Notes under the pieces: model-generated
Databases searched by the model: none
What the model saw: the letters and a program-made list of their open reading frames with translations, nothing else
Told to the model about the DNA's origin: nothing
Shown here: piece by piece, positions 24,852-32,602 of the stretch
Position numbering within the stretch: the first letter of the stretch is position 1
Layout: the number at the start of each line of letters is the position of its first letter
Program-made: the position numbers and the translations under genes
NCBI GenBank assembly: GCA_963705525.1
Contig: CAVPJW010000007.1
Coordinates: forward strand, 186,001-250,000
Direction of reading: 5' to 3'
Source: CAVPJW01 sp963705525
Lineage (GTDB): Bacteria; Acidobacteriota; Vicinamibacteria; Vicinamibacterales; CAVPJW01
DNA: 64,000 nucleotides

Positions 24852-25221
24852 CGTCTCTCCTTCAACCCGTTCAGCTTTTCCCGGTTCGGCATGGTCCACA
24901 GTCTCATTCCAGTACGGCCTGATAAGCCAGTCCCAAGTACCTGACGGCGCATCGAGTTAGAGATCAAACTCGTCGGCGTGTGTTCCAGTCTGACACGTCA
25001 CAGATGTGCACAATCTGACGGCGACGCCGGGTCGCCGGCAGAACCTGCACCGTAAACCACTGCCGAATCAGCGGTTCCCTGACGTGATCCATTTTGAGTA
25101 CGGGAGGGCCTCAGCCTTGCACTGCGACATGTCGGACAGGGGTCCGGGTGTAGCCCGGACTGGCGATGGGCGAATCGACGATTGATCGCACACATGCCCG
25201 GCGCCGTTCGGAGTCGTGTCA
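24852..25221 (+). other. Intergenic region with a leader hairpin
   Basis: I see no gene in these 370 bp. A hairpin (GTCCGGG at 25142-25148, loop TGTAG, CCCGGAC at 25154-25160) lies about 60 bases before the HD-GYP gene; no T-tract follows, so it is not a clear terminator. CTGACGGCG occurs twice, near 24938 and 25015, and TCTGAC repeats at a 21-bp step near 24990-25015. I looked for a c-di-GMP (GEMM) aptamer because the downstream gene is a c-di-GMP enzyme and did not find its conserved core. Confidence 0.4.
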
Positions 25222-27684
25222 ATGGGCGAGCTGACGAGCATTACGAAACTCTACATCGGGTTTGTGATCGCTGCCGGTGCGGCGTTCGTGGTGTCGACGC
25301 TGCAGCTGGGGCGTGTCACGGATCCCGCACTCTTCCTGCTCCTGCTCGCGCTCGCTGGCACCATCTCGGCACTGAAGGTCGAGCTGCCGTTGACGGGCGA
25401 CTCGAGATCCACACTGTCGCCGTCGTACGCCATCGTGTTCGCATCGCTGCTGCTTCTTGAACCGCAGGCGGCCATGCTGATTGCGACAACGAGCGCGTGG
25501 AGTCAATGCACCTTCAACCTCAAGCAACCCACGCCCCCCTACAGGCTGTTGTTCAACATCGCCAGTCTCGTGACGACGGTCAAGGCCGCGGGCGCCGTGT
25601 TCGTCGCGCTGGGCGGACATCCCGGCCAGCTGTCGTTCAGCTGGCAGGGATTCGGCCTGCCGCTGGTGGCGGCAGCCGCGACGTATCTGCTGGTCAATTC
25701 GTTGCTGGTCGGTACGGCGATCGCGTTGTCGACCCGCCAGCACATTCTTCGGGTCTGGAACGAGAACATCATTTGGGGTTCCCCGAGCTATGCGGCCGGC
25801 GCCGTCATCGCGGCGCTGGTGGCCTGGCTGATCCTTCAGGCAGGCCAGTGGATTGTCTGGGCGGCCGCCATTCCCCTTTACGTGATTTACCGGACCTACA
25901 AGATGTACTCGGCGCGGATTTCAGAGGAGCGCGCACAGGTGCAGCGCATGTCCGATCTGCACCTGGCGACCATCGAAGCGCTGGCGCTGGCGATCGAGTC
26001 GAAGGATCGAACCTCGGCTTCGCACATCCGGCGGGTGCCGGTCTATGCGACGGCGCTCGCGCGGGCTCTGGGCATGGCCGAGGCCGAGGTCGAAGGCGTC
26101 AAGACGGCGGCGCTGCTGCACGACATCGGCAAGCTCGCCGTTCCTGACCACATCCTGTCGAAGCCGGGCCCACTGACCTCGGACGAATTTCAGAAGATGC
26201 AGATTCACCCGGAGGTCGGGGCCGAGATCATCGAAGCGGTGCCATTTCCTTATCCAGTCGCCCCGATCATTCTTGGACATCACGAACGCTGGGACGGCAA
26301 GGGTTATCCGCTCGGACTGAAGGGCGAAGAGATTCCGCTGGGCGCACGCGTGCTCACCACCGTGGACTACTACGACGCGCTGGTATCGGAGCGCCCGTAC
26401 CACAAGGCCATGAGCATCGAGTCAGCGGTCGAGGTCCTGCGCGACGAAAAAGGCCGGGCGCTCGATCCACGGCTGGTGGAGAAGTTCCTGGAACTCCTGC
26501 CCCGCCTGCCCGACGAGTCCGAAACGGGACCTCCCGTCAGATCGAAAGTCAGGATGCCGGCCCCGCTGCTCCACACCGGTCCCGTGATTCCCGGGTTTGA
26601 ACGCGAGAGCGCGACGAAGTCCGCCTTCGATGACATCGCTCGAGCGCATCGCGAGATCTATGCCCTCTACGAGATTGCCCAGACGATGGGCACGAGTTTG
26701 GGCGTCGCGGACACGATGGGCCTGATCTCATCGAAGCTCAGCAACCTCGTGCCGTTCTCGTGCTGCGCGCTGTTCCTCCAGAACGAGGAGACCAACTCGC
26801 TGGCGTGCCGGTTCGCCGTCGGCACCGACGCCGAGCTGCTGGCCCGCCTCACGATTCCCCATGGCGCAGGCATGACGGGCTGGGTCGCGCGCAATCGAAA
26901 GGCGCTCGTGAACGCACGGCCCGTGATCGATCTGCAGGCCGCCGGTCTGTCGGAGCCTCTCGCACTCCAGGCCGCGCTCGTCTGTCCGCTGGTCTTCGCC
27001 GACAGATTCATCGGCACGTTGTCCGTCTATCACACCGAGCCCGGCTTCTACACCGACGACCATCGTCGTCTTCTCGATCGGGTCTCGGAGCAGGCGGCGG
27101 CGGTCATCTCCAATTCGATCGTGTTCGAGCAGACGCAGGAAGATTCGCTGACTGATTCATTGACCGGCCTGCCCAACACGCGATTCATGTTCATGCACCT
27201 CACGCGCGAGCTGTCGCGGGCCGAGCGGATAAAGTCGCACGTCGGCCTGCTCGTCATGGACATGGATCGCTTCAAGGACATCAACGACAGCCACGGTCAT
27301 CACATCGGCGATCGCGCGCTGCGACTGATGGCGAAGGTCCTCAGGTCCGCGATTCGACCTTACGACACGTGCGTGCGATACGCCGGAGACGAATTCATCG
27401 TGCTCCTGCCGGGTTGCGGGCCCGACGAGATTGAGCTCAAGCAGCACGAGCTGTGCGCCGCCCTCGATGGCCTGACGCTCGAAGTGCGGCCTGGCAGGAC
27501 CGTCACGCTCGGCCTGAGCGTCGGCGGTGCGGTATTCCCCGAGGACGGCGACACGTACGAGTCCCTGCTCGCCACTGCCGACAGTCGCATGTACAAGGAC
27601 AAGGCTCGGCGGAAGGGCCTGGCCGCGCGAGGCGATCTTAGCGTCGGCGTCACCGAACCGGCATCAGTCAGCCGAGCCTCGTGA
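25222..27684 (+). CDS. Membrane-bound HD-GYP / GAF / GGDEF cyclic-di-GMP protein
   Basis: About 820 aa. Residues 1-230 contain several hydrophobic segments (LYIGFVIAAGAAFVV, ALFLLLLALAGTISAL, YAIVFASLLLL, and others), an MASE-like membrane sensor. An HD-GYP phosphodiesterase follows, with HDIGKLAVPD near 302 and HHERWDGKGYP near 355. A GAF domain lies about 480-640, and a C-terminal GGDEF domain reads YAGDEF near 722 (an active variant of GGDEF) with MDMDRFKDINDSHGH before it. It can therefore in principle both make and degrade c-di-GMP. I use ATG 25222 rather than GTG 25216, two codons upstream. The 3' end overlaps a small convergent gene by 21 bp. Confidence 0.9.
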   Translation: MGELTSITKLYIGFVIAAGAAFVVSTLQLGRVTDPALFLLLLALAGTISALKVELPLTGDSRSTLSPSYAIVFASLLLLEPQAAMLIATTSAWSQCTFNLKQPTPPYRLLFNIASLVTTVKAAGAVFVALGGHPGQLSFSWQGFGLPLVAAAATYLLVNSLLVGTAIALSTRQHILRVWNENIIWGSPSYAAGAVIAALVAWLILQAGQWIVWAAAIPLYVIYRTYKMYSARISEERAQVQRMSDLHLATIEALALAIESKDRTSASHIRRVPVYATALARALGMAEAEVEGVKTAALLHDIGKLAVPDHILSKPGPLTSDEFQKMQIHPEVGAEIIEAVPFPYPVAPIILGHHERWDGKGYPLGLKGEEIPLGARVLTTVDYYDALVSERPYHKAMSIESAVEVLRDEKGRALDPRLVEKFLELLPRLPDESETGPPVRSKVRMPAPLLHTGPVIPGFERESATKSAFDDIARAHREIYALYEIAQTMGTSLGVADTMGLISSKLSNLVPFSCCALFLQNEETNSLACRFAVGTDAELLARLTIPHGAGMTGWVARNRKALVNARPVIDLQAAGLSEPLALQAALVCPLVFADRFIGTLSVYHTEPGFYTDDHRRLLDRVSEQAAAVISNSIVFEQTQEDSLTDSLTGLPNTRFMFMHLTRELSRAERIKSHVGLLVMDMDRFKDINDSHGHHIGDRALRLMAKVLRSAIRPYDTCVRYAGDEFIVLLPGCGPDEIELKQHELCAALDGLTLEVRPGRTVTLGLSVGGAVFPEDGDTYESLLATADSRMYKDKARRKGLAARGDLSVGVTEPASVSRAS

Positions 27685-27933
27685 CGATCCGTCGGCGGGC
27701 GATGATGGATCGATCCAGTCGGCCTTCCGTCCGCTGATCGCGGATACAGCCAGCGCCAGTCCTGTCGCCAGGAGAACGAGACTCACGCCGTCGGTCAGCC
27801 AGGTTTCCCAGGAAAAATCGTAGGCAATGAGGAGCCAGCCCGGTGCCGCCAGCGCCAGTCCCAGCGCGAGCGCAAGCGGACGATTGCGGATCAGCCGCAG
27901 CAGGGCGCCGCGTGCACGTCGCATCGTTCGCAT
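27664..27933 (-). CDS. Small two-helix membrane protein
   Basis: 89 aa from ATG 27933 (MRTMRRARGALLRLIRNR), with two hydrophobic helices (PLALALGLALAAPGWLLIAY and WLTDGVSLVLLATGLALAVSAI) after a strongly basic N-terminus, then a polar Ser/Asp-rich tail. Positive-inside rules place both ends in the cytoplasm. The frame extends upstream to 28017 without a better start. The family is not recognised. It lies 52 bp after fabI and overlaps the end of the convergent HD-GYP gene. Confidence 0.55.
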   Translation of the reverse strand: MRTMRRARGALLRLIRNRPLALALGLALAAPGWLLIAYDFSWETWLTDGVSLVLLATGLALAVSAISGRKADWIDPSSPADGSSRGSAD

Positions 27934-27985
27934 GTCGTGGCTCGGCGCAGGTCTCGACCGAAAGGAGCCGGGCAGGGACGACCGG

Positions 27986-28759
27986 CTACATCCCCGTGGC
28001 GTGGAATCCGGCGTCAACCATCAGGACTTCGCCGGTGACGGCCTTCCCGGCGTCGCTCAGCAGGAACAGCGCCGCCGAGGCCACCTCGGCGGTCTCGACC
28101 GTGCGTCTGAGGGGAGCACGGTCGCGGTACACGCCAAGGATGCCGGAGAAACCAGAAATCCCGGACGCCGCGAGCGTCTTGATGGGACCGGCCGATATGG
28201 CATTGACCCTGATGTTCCTGGGACCGAGATCGGCGGCGAGGTACCGCACGGCTGATTCAAGTGCGGCCTTCGCGACGCCCATCACGTTGTAGTTCGGAAA
28301 GACGCGGTCGCTGCCGAGATAGGTGAGGGTCAGGACGCTGCCTCCGCCGCGGCGTTCCATCAGCGGCGCCGCGCCGCGAGTCAGCGCGACGAGGGAATAA
28401 GCGCTGACGTCGAGCGCGATTCTGAACGCCTCACGCGTCGTCTCGACGAACGGCGCCGACAGCGCCTCTCGAGGCGCAAAGCCCACGCCGTGCACCACGA
28501 AATCGAGCGCACCCAATTCCTTGTCGATGACGGTGAAGACGTCCTGAAGCTGCTGTTCGTCGGTCACGTCCAGAGGAAGAATCAGCGGGTCTTTGAGATC
28601 TGCGGCCAGTTCGCGCACGTTTTCTTCCAACCGCTCGCCCTGGTATGTCAGTACAAGCCGCGCTCCTGCCTGTGCGGCGGCCTGCGCGATCGCCCACGAG
28701 ATGGATCGCTTGTTGGCAACGCCAACCACGAGGCCGATTTTGGACGAGAGATCGGGCAT
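27986..28759 (-). CDS. fabI: Enoyl-[acyl-carrier-protein] reductase (NADH), FabI
   Basis: 257 aa atypical short-chain dehydrogenase. LVVGVANKRSISWAIAQ is the FabI nucleotide-binding start; DFVVHGVGFAPREAL and VLTLTYLGSDRVFPNYNVMGVAKAALE hold the Tyr-x6-Lys catalytic pair; NAISAGPIKTLAASGI is the substrate-loop region and GEVLMVDAGFHATGM the family C-terminus. It performs the last reduction of fatty-acid elongation and is the triclosan target. Upstream, GAGCCAAGAACCG resembles one unit of the heptamer repeat. Confidence 0.95.
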   Translation of the reverse strand: MPDLSSKIGLVVGVANKRSISWAIAQAAAQAGARLVLTYQGERLEENVRELAADLKDPLILPLDVTDEQQLQDVFTVIDKELGALDFVVHGVGFAPREALSAPFVETTREAFRIALDVSAYSLVALTRGAAPLMERRGGGSVLTLTYLGSDRVFPNYNVMGVAKAALESAVRYLAADLGPRNIRVNAISAGPIKTLAASGISGFSGILGVYRDRAPLRRTVETAEVASAALFLLSDAGKAVTGEVLMVDAGFHATGM

Positions 28760-28884
28760 GATCGGTTCTTGGCTCTCAGCTAGTCGTCTTCATTCATCGG
28801 CTTTCCGCAATCAGCTCTGGGCTTCCAGTAGGTCAGACTGGCAGGCCTGAGTTGCCGCGGCCACTCATTTGTCGATGGTTGCGC

Positions 28885-29604
28885 TCACCGGTGGCGCTTC
28901 TTGCCCGGACGCGATTGCGGGTTCATTGGATGGTTTGCCGATCGATGCTGATGGGGCGAACGATTGCCGGAACGGTTCGACATCGGACCCGGGCGATCGC
29001 CGTGCCGGTTGGGCGGACCCTGTCGCATGCCGTGTGCCTTCTGCCCCGGGCCGCCCTGCGGCTGCGAAAACCCCATGGGTCTGTTTGATCGGTGAGCCCC
29101 GCGCGGACCTCCCGGCCGGAATCGACCTGGCCGGCCGGTGGGCTGACGCATGGTGAAATCCGGCGCCGGGCGCGCGGGCACCTGACCCTCGGGTCGCGGC
29201 AGCGTCGCGCGAATCAGCGGGCGGTGTACGGGCCCGTCGTCCTCACGTGGGGCTTCCGGCGTTTCTGATGCAAGCGCCGCTTCGGGCACGGGCTCGGGCG
29301 ACGTGGGCTCGGCAATCTCGCGTCGATGAACAACGGGAGGAAGAACGGCCGCGGGCGGCGTGATCGTGCCCTCGGCGTTCTGGCCGTCGAGCACCTGCTT
29401 GAACAGCGCGCCAGGCGCTTCCTTCTTCTTTCGCTGCGGGGGAACCTTCCCGTGTCGATAGTCGTGCTCGGCTTCGCACGTGGTGCACCGCGTCTGTTTG
29501 ACGTCGGCCCCGATCATGGCGACCACCGCATGGTTGGTGATGCGCCGCTCGCGCGGGCAATAATCGTCCAGGATGTCACCAAGCCGAAGCTGGCGCTGCT
29601 GCAT
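28885..29604 (-). CDS. Small Cys-containing domain with long Pro/Arg/Gly-rich tail, unknown function
   Basis: 239 aa from ATG 29604 (MQQRQLRLGDILDDYCPRER). The first ~60 residues hold CPRERRITNHAVVAM and TRCTTCEAEHDYRHGK, a Cys/His set that could bind zinc. The rest is low complexity: Pro/Glu-rich (about 90-150), then a basic Gly/Arg/Pro/His tail (GRPGRFRPGGPRGAHRSNRP, RQGPPNRHGDRPG) reminiscent of RGG-type RNA-binding tails. Codon composition matches the neighbours, so the tail is probably translated. RNA binding is inference from composition only. It lies 118 bp downstream of argG on the same strand. Confidence 0.6.
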   Translation of the reverse strand: MQQRQLRLGDILDDYCPRERRITNHAVVAMIGADVKQTRCTTCEAEHDYRHGKVPPQRKKKEAPGALFKQVLDGQNAEGTITPPAAVLPPVVHRREIAEPTSPEPVPEAALASETPEAPREDDGPVHRPLIRATLPRPEGQVPARPAPDFTMRQPTGRPGRFRPGGPRGAHRSNRPMGFSQPQGGPGQKAHGMRQGPPNRHGDRPGPMSNRSGNRSPHQHRSANHPMNPQSRPGKKRHR

Positions 29605-29722
29605 CAATCCCCCGAAATTGTGTTGGCTGGAGGCAGGATACGCGACCGTAAGGCCGCCCGATCCTAGCAAACCCACCTGAGGCGAGGCAACCTATTCGAC
29701 CTGAGCCCCGCACTTCGGCGCC

Positions 29723-30952
29723 TCACCCGCGCCCGAGCGCCTCGGCCTCGCTCGGCGTTGGCTCACGGCGGGCCTTGCGGGCGGCCGTCTCGGCTGGCAA
29801 CCCCCAGATCTTGATGAATCCCTCGGCCGCCGCAGGGTCGAAGCGATCGCCCTCGTCGTCGACCGCCAGCGCATGGTCGTAGAGCGCGTAGGGCGACTTC
29901 CTTCCGACGACGCGGCACTCGCCTTTCCAGAGCTTCATGCGGATCGACCCAGTGACGCGCTCCTGAACCTTGGAGACGAAGGCATCGAGCGCCTCCCTGG
30001 TGGGCGTGAACCAGAGTCCGTTGTACACGAGATCGGCATAAGTCGGCGCCAGCTGGCGCTTGACGCGCTGCAGGTCGCGGGGGATGACAAAGGCTTCGAG
30101 TTCTCGATGGGCCGTGTGGAGCACGACGGCCGCCGGCGCTTCGTATACCTCGCGGGACTTGATGCCCACGACCCGGTTTTCAATCATGTCCACGCGGCCG
30201 ACTCCGTGCGTACCGGCGATCGTCGCCAGGCTGGCGATGAGCTCCGGCATCGGCATCGCAATGCCGCTGACGCCGGTGGGCGTGCCGCGATCGAACTCGA
30301 TGTCGACGTACGCGGGGGCATCCGGACAGTCAGCCGGCGACCTGGTGATGGTGTAGACCTCTTCCGGCGGTTCCACCCACGGGTCTTCGAGCACTCCGCA
30401 CTCAATCGAGCGACCCCACAGATTTTCGTCGATGGTGTACGGGCTGTCGATCGCCGCAGGCACCGGAATGCCCCTTGCCCGTGCGTAGGCAATCTCCTCC
30501 GGCCTCGTCATGCCCCACAGCCGCGCGGGCGCAATCACGCGAAGCTTCGGATTGAGCGCGCGCGCCGACACGTCGAGACGCACCTGATCGCCGCTCTTGC
30601 CCATGCATCCGTGGGCAACCGCGCCGGCGCTTTCCATCTCGGCGATGTCAACGAGCTTCCGCGCGATCAGTGGGCGCCCGAGCGCGGTCGCGAGTGGATA
30701 GCGGTCTTCGTAGATGGCCCCGGCCTGCAGCGCCGGCAGAATGAACTCGGTGGCGAACTCCTGACGGGCATCGAGCACGTGCGCGCGGACCGCGCCGGCG
30801 GCGAGGGCGCGCTCACGAACGCGCTCGAGATCACCGCCCTGGGCGAGATCGAGCGTGACCGCGACGACCTCGGCGTCGAACCGCTCGGCCAGCCAGGGGA
30901 TCGCGACCGACGTCTCGAGCCCGCCTGAATACGCCAATACGATGCGTTCCAT
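29723..30952 (-). CDS. argG: Argininosuccinate synthase
   Basis: 409 aa. The PP-loop AYSGGLETS near residue 8 carries Glu where most family members have Asp (SGGLDTS). Further marks: ARPLIARK-type LGRPLIARKLVDIA, HGCMGKSGDQVRLD (usually GxTGKGNDQVRF), VIAPARLWGM, SPYTIDENLWGRSIECG and YDHALAVDDE. It joins citrulline and aspartate using ATP. The gene follows argR by 14 bp on the minus strand and diverges from argCBDAJF, so the regulon shares one control region. argH is not in the window. Confidence 0.92.
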   Translation of the reverse strand: MERIVLAYSGGLETSVAIPWLAERFDAEVVAVTLDLAQGGDLERVRERALAAGAVRAHVLDARQEFATEFILPALQAGAIYEDRYPLATALGRPLIARKLVDIAEMESAGAVAHGCMGKSGDQVRLDVSARALNPKLRVIAPARLWGMTRPEEIAYARARGIPVPAAIDSPYTIDENLWGRSIECGVLEDPWVEPPEEVYTITRSPADCPDAPAYVDIEFDRGTPTGVSGIAMPMPELIASLATIAGTHGVGRVDMIENRVVGIKSREVYEAPAAVVLHTAHRELEAFVIPRDLQRVKRQLAPTYADLVYNGLWFTPTREALDAFVSKVQERVTGSIRMKLWKGECRVVGRKSPYALYDHALAVDDEGDRFDPAAAEGFIKIWGLPAETAARKARREPTPSEAEALGRG

Positions 30953-30966
30953 CGTCTCTTTCGTCC

Positions 30967-31419
30967 CTACCGCCGCGTGAGGCTTTCGATGCGCCGCCTC
31001 AGCGCTCGCGCATGTCGGGAGTCGCGCGCGATGACCAGGATCGTGTCATCTCCCGCCAGCGTCCCCACGACCTCGGCGAGGTCCGCGCGATCGATGGCCT
31101 CACCGACCGACTGCGCCTGACCGCGGCCGGTGCGCACGACGATCAATTGCTGCACCTGGTCCACGCGGACGACGAACTCGGCAATCGCGCGCTCGAAGAC
31201 GGAAATGACCGCCGCGGGGTTGCTGGTGTCTCCGGTGGGACGCTGGTAGGCACCATCCGCCGCGCGCTTGACGAGACCCAGGTCACGGATGTCGCGCGAC
31301 AGCGTGGCCTGGGTCGCGCCCAGCCCGGCGGCCCGCAGCCGCCGCCGGAGCTGGTGCTGGCTGCGGATGCTCTCCCGATCGACGAGCTCCAGGATCGCGG
31401 CCTGACGACGGAGCTTCAT
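30967..31419 (-). CDS. argR: Arginine repressor ArgR/AhrC
   Basis: 150 aa. The N-terminal winged helix is RQAAILELVDRESIRSQHQL with the Ser-Arg motif GATQATLSRDIRDLGLVK; the C-terminal oligomerisation and arginine-binding domain has VGTLAGDDTILVIARDS, where the GDD/T-type motif contacts arginine in hexamers. It should bind ARG boxes, and three well-phased ones lie 100-155 bp upstream over the argC promoter. It leads the argR-argG transcript. Confidence 0.93.
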   Translation of the reverse strand: MKLRRQAAILELVDRESIRSQHQLRRRLRAAGLGATQATLSRDIRDLGLVKRAADGAYQRPTGDTSNPAAVISVFERAIAEFVVRVDQVQQLIVVRTGRGQAQSVGEAIDRADLAEVVGTLAGDDTILVIARDSRHARALRRRIESLTRR

Positions 31420-31439
31420 ACTTCTTCAACGGCCCCTGC

Positions 31440-31469
31440 ATCTTACACGGTGCCCGTTCCGCTCTTCAA
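31440..31469 (-). promoter_or_regulatory. Predicted promoter of argR-argG
   Basis: On the minus strand TTGAAG (31464-31469) and TAAGAT (31440-31445) are separated by 18 bases, with TG just before the -10. The leader to the argR ATG at 31419 would be about 14 bases. It does not overlap the ARG boxes, the nearest of which starts at 31520. Confidence 0.45.
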
Positions 31470-31518
31470 CCATCGAAATCGCTCGAAGCCGCCGATCCGG
31501 GCGGCTCCCACCAGAGCC

Positions 31519-31547
31519 TTGTATAAGTATTCTGTGTTCTGTATAAT
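31519..31547 (+). promoter_or_regulatory. Predicted promoter of the argC operon
   Basis: TTGTAT (31519-31524), a 17-base spacer, and TATAAT (31542-31547). Transcription would start near 31554, only about five bases before the argC ATG at 31559, so the mRNA should be nearly leaderless. Both hexamers lie inside ARG boxes 1 and 2. Confidence 0.7.
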
Positions 31548-31573
31548 TATTCTTTTGCATGAATAAAGTTGCA
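31520..31573 (+). promoter_or_regulatory. Three ARG boxes phased at 20 bp (ArgR operator)
   Basis: Box 1 TGTATAAGTATTCT (31520-31533), box 2 TGTATAATTATTCT (31540-31553) and box 3 TGAATAAAGTTGCA (31560-31573) match the ARG-box core TGAATWWWWATTCA at 11, 12 and 11 of 14 positions. Their starts are exactly 20 bp apart, so all face the same side of the helix, as expected for an ArgR hexamer. Box 1 covers the -35, box 2 the -10, and box 3 begins within the argC start codon. Confidence 0.82.
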
Positions 31574-32602
31574 GAGGCTGTTGGCGCTCCCTCAGCCCGG
31601 CTCCGGCCGTCGTCGCCGCTCCAGGTCGCGGTCGCCGGCGCGACCGGATATGCCGGCCGTGAACTGGTCAGGCTGCTCGTCCGCCACCCGGCGATCACGG
31701 TTCGCACCGTGTGCTCGGGAACCGGCGCGACACCGCGAGCCATGCCTGAGCTGACCGGCATCTGGACGGGCGAGGTCACGCCGCTCGCCGACGCCGACCT
31801 GGCCGGCGCGCACGACGTCGTGTTCCTGGCCCTGCCAGACGAGGCCGCGGCGACACTGACGCCTGGCCTGCTCGCGCAGGGCGTGCGAGTGATCGACCTC
31901 TCCGGGGCTCATCGCCTGAGAGACGACGATCTCCGCAGCCGCTGGTACCCGCACGCCGAGCGCTCTGCCGCGAATCGCGCCGTCTACGGACTGCCCGAGC
32001 ACCATGGTCGGGAACTGCGGGATGCACAGCTGATCGCGAGCGCGGGGTGCTATCCCACTGTGTCGCTCCTGGCCCTCAAGCCGCTCATCCAGGCCTCGCT
32101 CCTGAGCGGCGATGTCATCATCGACGCGAAATCCGGGGTGTCGGGCGCGGGCCGCACGCCGTCGGAGCGAACGCACTTCTCCGAGTGTCATGGCAATGTG
32201 GCGGCGTACGGCGTCTTCACACACCGGCACACGGCGGAGATCGAACAGGAGCTCGGACGCGAGGTCACCTTCGTGCCTCATCTGGTTCCGCTCGATCGCG
32301 GCATTCTCGCGACAATTCATGCGAGGCTGCGCCCGGGCGTCGACGAAGGTGCCGTGGCGCAGGCTTTTCATGCAGCCTACAGCCAGTCACCGTTCATCCG
32401 GCTGACCGGGTCGGCGCTGCCGGAAATCAAGCACGTCGCCCACAGCAACTTCTGCGATATCGGCTGGCGCATCGATCCGATGTCGGGCCGAATCGCGATC
32501 GTGTCCTGCATCGACAATCTCGTAAAAGGCGCGGCCGGCCAGGCGATTCAGAACATGAACCTCGCGTGTGGGTTTGACGAGCGGGCGGGGCTATGGCCAT
32601 GA
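31559..32602 (+). CDS. argC: N-acetyl-gamma-glutamyl-phosphate reductase
   Basis: 347 aa. The Rossmann start VAVAGATGYAGRELVRLL follows a 21-residue N-terminal extension; the catalytic cysteine is in IASAGCYPTVSLLALKPL, and GVSGAGRTPSERTHFSEC and VPHLVPLDRGILATI are family marks. It reduces N-acetylglutamyl phosphate to the semialdehyde. ATG 31559 is the only in-frame canonical start before the fold, and lies next to the predicted transcription start and inside ARG box 3. It overlaps argB by 10 bp. Confidence 0.95.
   Translation: MNKVAEAVGAPSARLRPSSPLQVAVAGATGYAGRELVRLLVRHPAITVRTVCSGTGATPRAMPELTGIWTGEVTPLADADLAGAHDVVFLALPDEAAATLTPGLLAQGVRVIDLSGAHRLRDDDLRSRWYPHAERSAANRAVYGLPEHHGRELRDAQLIASAGCYPTVSLLALKPLIQASLLSGDVIIDAKSGVSGAGRTPSERTHFSECHGNVAAYGVFTHRHTAEIEQELGREVTFVPHLVPLDRGILATIHARLRPGVDEGAVAQAFHAAYSQSPFIRLTGSALPEIKHVAHSNFCDIGWRIDPMSGRIAIVSCIDNLVKGAAGQAIQNMNLACGFDERAGLWP

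Noticed and set aside
24852..25221. c-di-GMP riboswitch upstream of the HD-GYP/GGDEF gene
   Set aside because: I looked for the GEMM core and tetraloop-receptor elements and did not find them; only a simple hairpin is present.
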